Shown here piece by piece: positions 7,883 to 15,599 of a stretch of 39,179 bases of DNA (position 1 is its first letter; every line of letters starts with the position of its first letter). The position numbers and the translations under genes were made by a program. The stretch comes from Methanoregula sp. GTDB lineage: Archaea; Halobacteriota; Methanomicrobia; Methanomicrobiales; Methanospirillaceae. The notes under the pieces were generated by a model, which was not told where the DNA came from, did no database searches, and saw only the letters and a program-made list of their open reading frames with translations. The stretch covers positions 1 through 39,179 of the forward strand of contig JALOBP010000016.1 in NCBI GenBank assembly GCA_023228295.1. Direction: 5' to 3'.

Positions 7883-8500
7883 TTATGCAGAAGTTTTGGA
7901 AAGGTACTTTTTGACAGCATCCTCACTGAGCTCCTGGTATTTTTCTTTGGTTATTACCACAACGTGGATCCCTTCGCCGGAACCGGCATCGCGTTTCATG
8001 GCAGATTTGAGGCCGCGGACGGCAAGTTCGATAGCCTCGTCCTCGGTCATGCCCGGCTTATACCGGTCTTCAAGAACACCGTAAGCCATTGGAGAGCCGG
8101 AACCGGTTGCCACGATCTCCTCTTCCTTTGTTGCCCCGCCCATTGCATCCACAGAATAGACGCTCGGGCCGGTCTCGTCAATGCCACCAACAAGGAGCTG
8201 GACATAGTAAGGGAAATAGCGGTTCTGGTTGAGATAGTTCGAGAGCAGCGTTGCGGTTGCCCCGACTGTGATCGGGCGGGACCTGCGAATCTGGTAGAGA
8301 TTGCACTCCACCGTCAGGATGCGGGCGAGCTGCTGGGCATCGCCGACACCACCGGCCGTGGTCATGCCGATCCGTTCTGCCACCTTGTACACTTTCTTTG
8401 CTTTCTTGCTTGCGATCATGAGGCCCATGGTCGCCCGTTTCTCGGTTGCGAGGATGACCCCCCCGGCAAAATTAATACCGATTGTGGTTGTCCCCTTCAT
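7883..8500 (-). CDS. psmB: Proteasome beta subunit
   Basis: The catalytic beta subunit of the archaeal 20S proteasome, 205 residues. Cleavage after MKG would expose the nucleophile threonine in TTTIG; counting that threonine as 1, the catalytic residues E17 and K33 are in place. The propeptide is therefore only three residues, very short for the family. In-frame codons upstream of ATG 8500 include no ATG, GTG or TTG before the promoter region, so a longer start is not available. An A/T-rich promoter region lies at 8520-8600. The gene heads an operon with the aCPSF1 gene. The alpha subunit and PAN ATPase are not in the window. Confidence 0.95.
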   Translation of the reverse strand: MKGTTTIGINFAGGVILATEKRATMGLMIASKKAKKVYKVAERIGMTTAGGVGDAQQLARILTVECNLYQIRRSRPITVGATATLLSNYLNQNRYFPYYVQLLVGGIDETGPSVYSVDAMGGATKEEEIVATGSGSPMAYGVLEDRYKPGMTEDEAIELAVRGLKSAMKRDAGSGEGIHVVVITKEKYQELSEDAVKKYLSKTSA

Positions 8501-8610
8501 GGACTCCTGTAACTGTTCAGGTATAGTAACACCCCAAAAACAAATTTTTACGCCTAAAATGTGTTAAAAGCGCTTAAAGAATTAAATGATATCAGGAAAT
8601 AAAAAGGTTG

Positions 8611-9459
8611 TTATTCCGACTCTTCCTGGCAGAAAGCCCGGATGAGGTCGCGATCGTAGAGCATGCCGACCAGTTTCTTGTCACCGTTTATGACCGGCAG
8701 CTGGTCAACGCGGGAGCGCTTCATCTTGAGAGCGCACTCGCTCACTTCCGCATTCTGCGGAACTGCTACGACATTCTTCACCATGGCCAGTTTGACCGGG
8801 CGATTAGGCAGCTGGACCCGGGAGATGCCGAAACTGATCGTGTGGTTGTCGCGGATACTCTCCCACGTCCACTCGTCATCATCGGTCCCGTTCGAGAAGT
8901 CTGATACCCCAACCGAGTCCTCGATACTCGAGCTTCGGATCAGATCGCGCTCAGAGATGATGCCCATGAGGGTACTGTCGGCATCGAGGATCGGGATCGC
9001 ATCCACACCGGAGATCTCCATGACCCGGCCTACGACCGGCAGCGGTGTCTCTTCCCAGAGGGCAAAAGACTTGCTGACGTACTTCTCCTTAATCTCTTCC
9101 CGGCACTTGACCTGTGCAAGGGCATGGATGACATCGGCAACCGAGAGGAGACCGATGAGCTTGGTGTTCTCGACAACCGGAAGCCTGCGGATGCGGCGGG
9201 TGACAAGAAGCCGGGCTGCGTCCAGCATATTCATATCGGGTTCGATGGTGATCGGCTTTGCGGTCATCAGGAGCCCGAGCTGGGTCTCCTCGGGTTTCCG
9301 GAGCAAATCCTTCCGGGTGATGATACCGACTATCTTCTTGTTCTTGAGAACCGGAACACCGGAGATTCCCGTGCGCTTGAGGATCTTCAGGACATCGTCG
9401 CGGTTTCCCGGGATCTCGACGTTTACTACGTCGGATGTCATGTAATCTTTGACGATCAT
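8611..9459 (-). CDS. Four-CBS-domain protein
   Basis: A 282-residue soluble protein made almost entirely of four CBS motifs, about residues 1-57 (VKDYMTSDVVNVE), 66-122 (LMTAKPITIEP), 130-185 (ALWEETPLPVVGRVMEISG) and 225-280 (VKNVVAVPQNAEVSE). Pairs of CBS motifs form Bateman modules that bind adenine nucleotides such as AMP, ATP or S-adenosylmethionine and transmit energy status. No enzymatic domain is fused, so this is a free-standing sensor with an unknown partner. It starts 5 bases after the universal stress protein gene, so the two are cotranscribed, a common archaeal pairing of two nucleotide-binding families. Confidence 0.9.
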   Translation of the reverse strand: MIVKDYMTSDVVNVEIPGNRDDVLKILKRTGISGVPVLKNKKIVGIITRKDLLRKPEETQLGLLMTAKPITIEPDMNMLDAARLLVTRRIRRLPVVENTKLIGLLSVADVIHALAQVKCREEIKEKYVSKSFALWEETPLPVVGRVMEISGVDAIPILDADSTLMGIISERDLIRSSSIEDSVGVSDFSNGTDDDEWTWESIRDNHTISFGISRVQLPNRPVKLAMVKNVVAVPQNAEVSECALKMKRSRVDQLPVINGDKKLVGMLYDRDLIRAFCQEESE

Positions 9460-9464
9460 GTCTG

Positions 9465-9893
9465 TTATAATCTCACCACCATGGTCGAAACTTTGCTGTG
9501 GGTGACAACAAAATTGCTGACGCTTCCGATAAGAAGACGGTCGGTCTGGCTCTTGCCGTGAGAGCCAACTACAACGAGATCTGCCTTGTTCTTCTCAGCA
9601 AGGTTGATAACCTCACTGCCGGCATGGCCGAATTTCAGGTGTGTTGTAAGGGTGATACCGGCTGTGCCGGCCTGTTCTTTTGCCCTGGCGAGGGCAGACT
9701 CCCCCTCTTTTTGCAGGACATTGTACATGATCTCAACCGTATTGTCGGCCGGCAGGGAAGAGAAAAGGCCGGTCTCAACGACATATACAGCATGAAGGCT
9801 GGCATTTCCGGCCCTGGCAATATCGAGAGCCCGATCGAAAGCACGCTGTCCTGCTTCCGATCCGTCAATAGCAACAAGTATGTTAGCAAACAT
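9465..9893 (-). CDS. Universal stress protein (UspA family)
   Basis: A 142-residue soluble protein. The start is placed at ATG 9893 (MFANILVAIDGSEAG) because a good ribosome site, GGTGAT, lies five bases before it; an upstream in-frame ATG at 9911 would only add six residues. The N-terminal strand LVAIDGSE and the C-terminal nucleotide loop VVVGSHGKSQTDRLLIGSVS (a G-x2-G-x9-G[ST] pattern, ATP-binding type) are both intact. Such proteins bind ATP and are produced under stress. The gene leads a two-gene operon with the CBS protein; AATAAAAAAG at about 9919-9928 is a possible TATA box. Confidence 0.9.
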   Translation of the reverse strand: MFANILVAIDGSEAGQRAFDRALDIARAGNASLHAVYVVETGLFSSLPADNTVEIMYNVLQKEGESALARAKEQAGTAGITLTTHLKFGHAGSEVINLAEKNKADLVVVGSHGKSQTDRLLIGSVSNFVVTHSKVSTMVVRL

Positions 9894-9931
9894 CGAGATC
9901 ACCCAAAACAAACATGGCTTTTTTATTGGAG

Positions 9932-10972
9932 TTATGAATTAAAAACATTATTGCAAATCTGCCCGGAATGGGCCCGTTTTATTAGAGAACTGACCGGATC
10001 GCGGCTGAAGCGCACAACGGAACCGGCCGGATCAACTATGAACAGGTTGGCCCGCACACCTTTCCGGATAAAGAATGGGGAACCGGTAAGGGCCGACCCG
10101 GCCACCCCCGCATGAAGGAGGCTTTTCGGGTGCTGCTTATACACAACTAATGCAAATGCCAGCTCGGAAAGGATATCGGGGGACACGAACATCACGTTGT
10201 CCGTGCCGAAATATACAGTGCAGCCCAGTTCACCCATCAGGGAGAGCGGCGGGTGTTTGTCCGAAGCCGTGACCCCGAGGGTCCAGTTCGAGCGGGGGCA
10301 GACTGCAATCGGGATATCCTGGTCAGCACAGAACCGCAACTGTTTTTTTGTTGCATGGGTTGCATGGATGATGAGATCCGGCTCGTATGCAAGGGCTGCA
10401 TCAACATCAAGTGCATCCCGTTCCCCCGCATGGAAGGCAATCTTTTTCCCGGCCGTTCTTGCAGCGGCAACAAGGCGATCAGTACCATTTACATCGCGGG
10501 TGCTGCTGATCCCAAGACCGTCCGCAGCCAGTTCCCCGCCATCGCGGCCAAAGATAACAGGATGGAATGGGAGGCCGCCGGCCGCTTCCTGAAGTGCGGT
10601 GACGCCGGCCTTTCCACCTTCCCGGAAATCCGCACATCCAGAGGTGCCTCCGGCAACCATCCCTTCCATGCTGGCCCGCATACCGGCAATGAGATCCGTC
10701 CGCAAGGCCTGCGCCAGCAGCCGGTGTTTGAGGCCATGGGGGGGAGTAACCAGCGCGACAAGATCGCCCGTGGCACCACAGTCCATGGCAACCGTGTCGC
10801 CCAGGTGAGTGTGGGCATTGAAGAGTGCCGGGCAGATCCAGCGCTGCGGGGCGTTCTGGTTCTCATCAATGGCCGTGATTATGCCATCCTCGATATGAAG
10901 GTCGGCCGGGACTATATCAAGCTCCTCGCCAAGGAAGACCTGGCCGGAAATGGTCTGGACGTGTTTTTTCAT
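9932..10972 (-). CDS. Amidohydrolase (cytosine/adenosine deaminase-like)
   Basis: A 346-residue metal-dependent hydrolase of the amidohydrolase superfamily. Metal ligands visible: H54 and H56 in FNAHTHLGD, a histidine in FHAGERD near 197, a histidine in HATHATKK near 220, and the aspartate in GTDNVMF near 277. The layout fits aminohydrolases that deaminate purine or pyrimidine-related compounds (MtaD/SsnA/TrzA group), but the protein is shorter than typical MtaD or DadD proteins of about 420 residues, so the substrate is uncertain. It is divergent from secG with only 45 bases between the two start codons. It may act in nucleoside or cofactor salvage. Confidence 0.85.
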   Translation of the reverse strand: MKKHVQTISGQVFLGEELDIVPADLHIEDGIITAIDENQNAPQRWICPALFNAHTHLGDTVAMDCGATGDLVALVTPPHGLKHRLLAQALRTDLIAGMRASMEGMVAGGTSGCADFREGGKAGVTALQEAAGGLPFHPVIFGRDGGELAADGLGISSTRDVNGTDRLVAAARTAGKKIAFHAGERDALDVDAALAYEPDLIIHATHATKKQLRFCADQDIPIAVCPRSNWTLGVTASDKHPPLSLMGELGCTVYFGTDNVMFVSPDILSELAFALVVYKQHPKSLLHAGVAGSALTGSPFFIRKGVRANLFIVDPAGSVVRFSRDPVSSLIKRAHSGQICNNVFNS

Positions 10973-11017
10973 GGGGGATTACTCTCTTTTATATATCGAG
11001 AAACCAAATAATTTCGT
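10973..11017. promoter_or_regulatory. Compact divergent promoter of secG and the amidohydrolase gene
   Basis: TTTTATATAT at 10988-10997 lies about 26 bases before the secG ATG, correct for a leaderless transcript. The same A/T block reads CGATATATAAAAG on the other strand, 20 bases before the amidohydrolase ATG, so the two genes may share it; a weaker element near 11003-11013 could serve the minus strand instead. Confidence 0.5.
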
Positions 11018-11176
11018 ATGGCAAAGAAGCAAGGTGGAAGATTACTCTCCTCAGCAGGTCTCGTTAACTATTATGAGAGCGAGGACCGGCGGGCCGTCCA
11101 TATCAGCCCGGTAACCGTCATGATCGTTGCCGCAGCAATCGGCATCGTCATCTATGCACTGGACATCATGTTTTAG
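11018..11176 (+). CDS. secG: Preprotein translocase subunit Sec61-beta
   Basis: A 52-residue tail-anchored membrane protein. The sequence MAKKQGGRLLSSAGLVNYYE, then RRAVHISPVTVMIV, then a single hydrophobic helix at about residues 32-50 is the standard archaeal Sec61-beta (SecG) layout: a basic cytosolic head with the short GLVNYYE motif, and a transmembrane helix. It is the third subunit of the SecYEG/Sec61 channel. The mRNA is probably leaderless. Its last 11 bases overlap the 3' end of cofE on the other strand. Confidence 0.93.
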   Translation: MAKKQGGRLLSSAGLVNYYESEDRRAVHISPVTVMIVAAAIGIVIYALDIMF

Positions 11177-11924
11177 ATGACCATTCTTTTTTCAGTACGC
11201 GTTTTGTGATATCCTCGTCCCCCCGGAAGTAGAGGTTATCGTGGCCGGTCCAGGTACCGCAGTTCCGGAAAACGACCGCGGGCACGCCGTTGTTGCTCTC
11301 GCCCATAACAAAATTGGCAAACCCGGCGATTTCATCAACGACAGCCTCTTCTGTGATCTTGAGGACATGGCCGAAGAGATCCGTATCACCCCGGAAGTCC
11401 CGGATCGCGGTAAAACCGCTCCACCCGATCGCGTTGCCGGTCTGGCCGCGCCGGAACGAGCGCCCGCAGGTATCGGTAATGATGATCCCGACATCCTTGC
11501 CGGAAGCGGCCTTCATTGCAGCCCGGAGTTCGTCTGCGGACTTCATCGGGTCGGGGGGGAGGAAGATGATCATATCGTCATCAATATTGGACTGGTCAAC
11601 ACCGGCCCGTACGCCGATATGGCCAAATGACATCTCGGACAGGATGAACGGGTGCTCCATGATAATATCCGTGGAAGCATCAAGCACGGACTGGACGAAA
11701 CGCGGGTCCTCGCCATTCAGTTTGCCGAGCCTGATGGCCCGCCCGGTAGGGATTATATCCGCAAGGTTTCGGGTATACCCTTTTGCTTTTGACCAGATGG
11801 TTGATGCAACGCAGAGAATGTCCCCGTCCTCCACCGCAACCTTTCCGCAGACCAGGGCCGCGACATTGTCCCCCGCACGGATGAGCGGGAGCCCCCGCAC
11901 ACCGATGACCTGAATATCTTCCAT
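11166..11924 (-). CDS. cofE: Coenzyme F420:L-glutamate ligase
   Basis: This enzyme adds L-glutamates to F420-0 with GTP to make coenzyme F420-2, the hydride carrier of methanogenesis. The protein has 252 residues, the family's normal length, when started at ATG 11924 (MEDIQVIGVRGLPLIRAGDN). A longer in-frame start at 11987 is rejected because CofE proteins begin at this IGVRGLP strand and a TATA-like CTATATCG near 11953 fits a leaderless start at 11924. Conserved segments seen: CVASTIWSKAKGY, ITDTCGRSFRRGQTGNAIG (about residues 146-164) and the C-terminal DNLYFRGDEDI. It runs convergent to secG with an 11-base overlap. Confidence 0.95.
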   Translation of the reverse strand: MEDIQVIGVRGLPLIRAGDNVAALVCGKVAVEDGDILCVASTIWSKAKGYTRNLADIIPTGRAIRLGKLNGEDPRFVQSVLDASTDIIMEHPFILSEMSFGHIGVRAGVDQSNIDDDMIIFLPPDPMKSADELRAAMKAASGKDVGIIITDTCGRSFRRGQTGNAIGWSGFTAIRDFRGDTDLFGHVLKITEEAVVDEIAGFANFVMGESNNGVPAVVFRNCGTWTGHDNLYFRGDEDITKRVLKKEWSSKT

Positions 11925-12055
11925 ACCATCTCTATGCGATGACCGGGCGATATAGGGATTTCGGAATGTGCGTAAAGGTACAACCACCCGCAGTCCAACC
12001 CGGCAATTTCATAGAATTCTGAACATGGGTCGCCGCCCAAGCCAGACCGCAGATA

Positions 12056-12065
12056 TTTTTATATG
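12056..12065 (+). promoter_or_regulatory. TATA box of the DUF1922 gene
   Basis: TTTTTATATG is centred 31 bases before ATG 12092, fitting a leaderless or nearly leaderless transcript. Confidence 0.5.
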
Positions 12066-12091
12066 ATGACAGAACGGATCACACGATACTT

Positions 12092-12379
12092 ATGTACTTC
12101 ATCATCCGGTGCCCGGGAGGATGCAAGACATTTACGTACGTTGATCGGTTCCAGAAATGGAAACTCTGCCCGTTCTGCGGGCACGCGTACGAGGTGGCAA
12201 AAGCACCGGTCTATCTTGAAGTCGAGGACCATCACGAGGCAGAGCATATCGTCAAACAGATGGAGCGCCATATCCATACCACCAAGAAAAAAGACTTCTC
12301 TGAAGAAGAAAAAACCGAGCTTCGGCGCCACTATGCCGCAGCCCTGCGGGGGAAACGACAGGGCGCTGCACCGCAGTAG
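12092..12379 (+). CDS. DUF1922 zinc-ribbon-like protein
   Basis: A 95-residue archaeal protein. It opens with MYFIIRCPGGCKTFTYVDRF and KLCPFCGHAYEV, giving a CPxxC...CPxC four-cysteine zinc site (C7, C11, C27, C30), followed by a helical, highly charged tail that ends in a basic stretch (RRHYAAALRGKRQGA). This matches DUF1922, a family restricted to archaea. Its role is unknown; a zinc ribbon plus basic tail suggests nucleic acid or ribosome binding. It stands alone, divergent from cofE and convergent to ftr, and is followed by two T-runs (12389-12394 and 12403-12408) that probably end its transcript. Confidence 0.85.
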   Translation: MYFIIRCPGGCKTFTYVDRFQKWKLCPFCGHAYEVAKAPVYLEVEDHHEAEHIVKQMERHIHTTKKKDFSEEEKTELRRHYAAALRGKRQGAAPQ

Positions 12380-12424
12380 TCATTCCTTTTTTCATTCTCT
12401 TTTTTGCTGTGGAGAAATGATCTG

Positions 12425-12565
12425 AAAAAAAGGTGACGATCTCGGCAGCTAAAGCCCACGCCACGGGTGAATCCCGCGTGGTGATGACAACGTATTAACG
12501 GCAACCAGACTCGTGGCATCGCATTACGCCCCGCACCCTGCGAACGAATACCAGAATGGGGAAGA
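12425..12565 (-). repeat. RNA-like repeat element, copy B (degenerate)
   Basis: On the minus strand the stretch carries a small hairpin CGCA/TGCG followed by GGGCGTAATG, the core AATACGTTGTCATC (12496-12483), GGGATTCACCC and GTGGCGTGGGC, and ends in a run of seven T (12431-12425). Order and spacing match copies A and C; the core 14-mer is identical to copy D. A TATA box is not clear. It fills most of the 255-base gap between convergent genes. Confidence 0.4.
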
Positions 12566-12634
12566 AAGTGGGCCACCCACCGGTAATTTCAATACGCATG
12601 AGTCGCGGTTATCCCGGATATATTTTCAATCATT

Positions 12635-13525
12635 TTACCCGAACAATTCATGCAGGGAAAACCGGTACGGCCCCAGCTTCCCGTTAAAGTTCGAGGCCCC
12701 GATATGCGTGACCCTGCCCGTCCTGACTGCAGCCTCGATACCAATCTTCATCGCATTCTGGACAGATGCCGCATCAAAGCCGTTTATGACAATCTCGTAC
12801 ACCGCATTGATCCCATCCGGCACCTGCGAGTCATCAACGGTTTCTTTCAGCGTCGGGCAGAGTGCGTGATTGGTGCTGGCCGGCAGGGGAAACCGGTAAT
12901 TCCTGCACCCCACCTTGGACCCGCTGGCAACAATGCCCCCGGCAAAACTCATGATAACCCCGGGTGTCCCTTCGATAGCAGCAGATCCGGCTTCCGCACC
13001 GGCAAGCGCAGACGCACGGTCCATTCCCATGATGAGGAAGTTGCCCCCTGCGATCCCTTTGACGGTGCCGAACCGCTCCTCGCCCACGTACTCGCCTTCC
13101 ATAACCGGTATGCTCCAGCAGTCCCGTCCGCCAACCCTGCACTTCCGCTCGTACCCGTCCCCGAAATAATGCATCCGCAAAAAAAACCTGGACTCTGCAT
13201 CGGGAAGCCCGTCAAATGCCGAAGCGGTCGGGGCGGGAAGGATACACTGCGATATCCGGGCAGCAACGTTGGCCTTCATGTTCTTCTTCTCGGTACAAAT
13301 CAGGATCGCGACACCGGGCCGTCCGTCCGGGGTATCAGCGGGGGGAAGACTGCGCTCGATCCCCGCCTCGCATGGGCACCCAATCTTGGAGGTTGCAAAC
13401 CCGGTTGCGGTTACGGCTGCTTTCATTGCCCATTTGGGGGTGTCTGCCGTGATGATAACCCGGCTGATCCAGGTCGGGAACGCCTCGGCAAATGTGTCAA
13501 GAATCGTTGTGCCGTTCTTCTCCAT
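12635..13525 (-). CDS. ftr: Formylmethanofuran:tetrahydromethanopterin formyltransferase
   Basis: Second enzyme of CO2-reducing methanogenesis: it moves the formyl group from formylmethanofuran to N5 of tetrahydromethanopterin in the cytosol. The 296-residue protein has the full family length and the expected segments: DTFAEAFP at residues 10-17, TGFATSKIGCPCEAGIER at about 41-58, DTPDGRPGV, GLPDAESRFFLRMHYFGDGYE, MEGEYVGEE, FAGGIVASGSKVG, and the C-terminal NFNGKLGPYRFSLHELF. It lies 12 bases after a 5-formyltetrahydrofolate cyclo-ligase-like gene and is probably cotranscribed with it. The locus has no other methanogenesis genes. I judge the enzyme intact. Confidence 0.97.
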   Translation of the reverse strand: MEKNGTTILDTFAEAFPTWISRVIITADTPKWAMKAAVTATGFATSKIGCPCEAGIERSLPPADTPDGRPGVAILICTEKKNMKANVAARISQCILPAPTASAFDGLPDAESRFFLRMHYFGDGYERKCRVGGRDCWSIPVMEGEYVGEERFGTVKGIAGGNFLIMGMDRASALAGAEAGSAAIEGTPGVIMSFAGGIVASGSKVGCRNYRFPLPASTNHALCPTLKETVDDSQVPDGINAVYEIVINGFDAASVQNAMKIGIEAAVRTGRVTHIGASNFNGKLGPYRFSLHELFG

Positions 13526-13537
13526 TTCCCCTGCACC

Positions 13538-14101
13538 TTACCCTGAATATACGACACCGTCTTCGGTGATGATAGAGTCCATGCGGATATCGTTCTCGTC
13601 CACCGGCAGCCGCTCAATCTCCTGGCAGGCAAACGCGATCCCGATCTTCTTCAGGCCCGTGTTCTTCTCGAGGAAGCGGTCGTAGTAGCCGGCACCGTAC
13701 CCGATCCGTGCCCCGGTCCGGTCGAACCCGAGCATCGGCAGGAGGATCGTGGTAATATCCCCGGACTGTGCCGGGATCTCACTCCCGATAGGTTCCGGCA
13801 CACCGAACGTGCTCGGGACAAGGACAGAACGGTTACGGATATAGGAGAGCCGGAGGCTGATGTCCTCCTTCTGAATGATCGGTACCACCACCGGGTTTTT
13901 GTGCTCAAGAAGGGCATCGATCAGGGGCGTAGTATTCACTTCCAGCTCCTTTGAGGTGTACGCGAGTACGGTTTCACCATCGTGGATCTGTCCCATGACG
14001 TGGTGGCAGATCCTCATGCTCTTTTCCAGCCGTTCCGCCGGCGAAAGCGCTGCTTTCCTGTCGCGCAGGATCTGTCGGATCCGGTTCTTCTCTTCCCTCA
14101 T
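13538..14101 (-). CDS. 5-formyltetrahydrofolate cyclo-ligase family protein
   Basis: A 187-residue cytosolic enzyme of the family that uses ATP to convert N5-formyl-pterin into the methenyl form. The N-terminal helix (KNRIRQILRDRKAALSPAER) and the signature GARIGYGAGYYDRFL at about residues 141-155 are typical and intact. In this organism tetrahydromethanopterin is probably the main C1 carrier, and Ftr, encoded 12 bases downstream, makes N5-formyl-tetrahydromethanopterin, so the pterin handled here may be methanopterin and not folate; that is an inference from position. Its promoter would lie at the end of the upstream MFS gene, only 25 bases away, so it may share that transcript. Confidence 0.88.
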   Translation of the reverse strand: MREEKNRIRQILRDRKAALSPAERLEKSMRICHHVMGQIHDGETVLAYTSKELEVNTTPLIDALLEHKNPVVVPIIQKEDISLRLSYIRNRSVLVPSTFGVPEPIGSEIPAQSGDITTILLPMLGFDRTGARIGYGAGYYDRFLEKNTGLKKIGIAFACQEIERLPVDENDIRMDSIITEDGVVYSG

Positions 14102-14126
14102 GGCAAATACTAAACCATGGCGGTAT

Positions 14127-15524
14127 TTATCCTTTTATGTCCCTGCCATGGATCGTTCCACGCACGTACGATGCTGCAACACCGATAAGGCAGATGAGGG
14201 TGAAGACCAGGAATGCTGTCGTTACGCTGGCCATGAGCGCCGGATAAACGACGGGAGTTATCGTAACAGGGCCGATGAAAACTGCAAAGCAGAACATCGC
14301 GATTGCCATCGAGAGGAGCTGCCCGAGCGACCGCATGGTTGCAACCATCCCCGAAGCAATGCCAAGATGTTTCTTCTCTACCGAACTCATGATGGCGTTC
14401 GTGTTGGGTGATGAGAAGAGACCGTAGCCAAGCCCCATTACCATGAGATTTGCAACAATGATCCAGAGCGGCGTTGACGGGGTAAGAAAGATGAAAACTG
14501 ATAACCCGGCCATCGTTATGGCCATGCCGGCAGTGGATACAATCCGGGGCTCGATGCGATCGGAGAATCTCCCTGCAACGGGCGAGAAGAGCATCTGGAC
14601 CACCGGCTGGGCAACAAGGATGAGCCCCGCGGCAGATGCTGAAAAGCCCTGGATGTACTGGAGGTAGAGGGCAAGGAGGACACCCACGCCATAGGTTGCC
14701 CCATAATTGATCATTGCCGCTATGTTGGAGAAGACAAAGGTCCGGTTATGGGAAAAAACCGTCATGTCCATGAGCGGATACTTTTTACGCTTCTCCCACC
14801 AGCAGAATAGAATAAAAGATCCAAGGGCTGCTGTGATCCAGAGAAGGCCGTTCATGTCAGGAAGCATAAGCATGCCGTAAACAAGAGAAAAGAGCATGAC
14901 CGCGTAGATGCATGCCCCGAAAAGATCGAACTCCTCTCCGGCTGCATCCGCCCACTCGTGCCGGACTTCCCTGAGGGTAAGCGCGATGGTAATTATCCCG
15001 ATGGGGATGGTGATGAGAAAGATCGCGGGCCAGCCGAAGTTGTCGGTAAGAAAACCACCAAGGAACGGGCCAAGGGAGAGTCCGGCATAGACCGTGGCAA
15101 TGGTGATGCCGAGTGCTGCCCCGCGCTCACCCGGGCCATAGACCTGCGTGACAATGGCAACGGAGGTTGCAAAGAGCATTGCTCCACCGATGCCCTGGAT
15201 GAAACGGAACATTATCAGGATCGTTTCAGTTGGTGCAAAGGCACAGGCAAGCGAGGCGATCGTGAAGATGAGGACACCGGCAAGGAAGATCTTCCTGCGC
15301 CCGACAATATCCGCATACCGCCCGAACGGGACGATGAAAACCGCAGCAGCGATGATATATGCGGAGGTGATCCAACCCAGCGTGACAGCATCCGCATTGA
15401 ACTGTGCTGCCATGGCAGGCAGGGCGACGGTTATGGATGAGCCGGTGTACGGGACAAGGAAACTCGAGAGGGAAGCAACAATGAGGATGATCTTCTTCTC
15501 GCGTTCGTCAACCATCGCACACAC
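14127..15524 (-). CDS. MFS drug exporter, 14-helix DHA2 family
   Basis: A 465-residue membrane protein with about 14 hydrophobic helices, the size and layout of EmrB/QacA-type proton antiporters. Diagnostic features: VPFGRYADIVGRRKIFLAG (motif A, about residues 60-78), RFIQGIGGAMLFA (motif B, about 111-123) and the DHA2 antiporter motif C region GPGERGAALGITIATVYAGLSLGPFLGG (about 133-161). The substrate is probably a lipophilic toxin or drug but cannot be read from sequence. A 75-base gap with TTTTTTTAATGC at about 15550-15561 on the coding strand separates it from the upstream kinase gene, and the 5-formyl-pterin cyclo-ligase gene follows 25 bases downstream. Confidence 0.9.
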   Translation of the reverse strand: MCAMVDEREKKIILIVASLSSFLVPYTGSSITVALPAMAAQFNADAVTLGWITSAYIIAAAVFIVPFGRYADIVGRRKIFLAGVLIFTIASLACAFAPTETILIMFRFIQGIGGAMLFATSVAIVTQVYGPGERGAALGITIATVYAGLSLGPFLGGFLTDNFGWPAIFLITIPIGIITIALTLREVRHEWADAAGEEFDLFGACIYAVMLFSLVYGMLMLPDMNGLLWITAALGSFILFCWWEKRKKYPLMDMTVFSHNRTFVFSNIAAMINYGATYGVGVLLALYLQYIQGFSASAAGLILVAQPVVQMLFSPVAGRFSDRIEPRIVSTAGMAITMAGLSVFIFLTPSTPLWIIVANLMVMGLGYGLFSSPNTNAIMSSVEKKHLGIASGMVATMRSLGQLLSMAIAMFCFAVFIGPVTITPVVYPALMASVTTAFLVFTLICLIGVAASYVRGTIHGRDIKG

Positions 15525-15599
15525 CGGATCTGTGGTACATATTGGGATGCAGGAGCATTAAAAAAACAGGAGTGGCCAGGTGGATTGGGCTGCCACCAT

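Noticed and set aside
9498..11011. Long plus-strand frames opposite the USP and amidohydrolase genes
   Set aside because: They mirror GC-rich codon bias of the real minus-strand genes, and one would cover the secG promoter.
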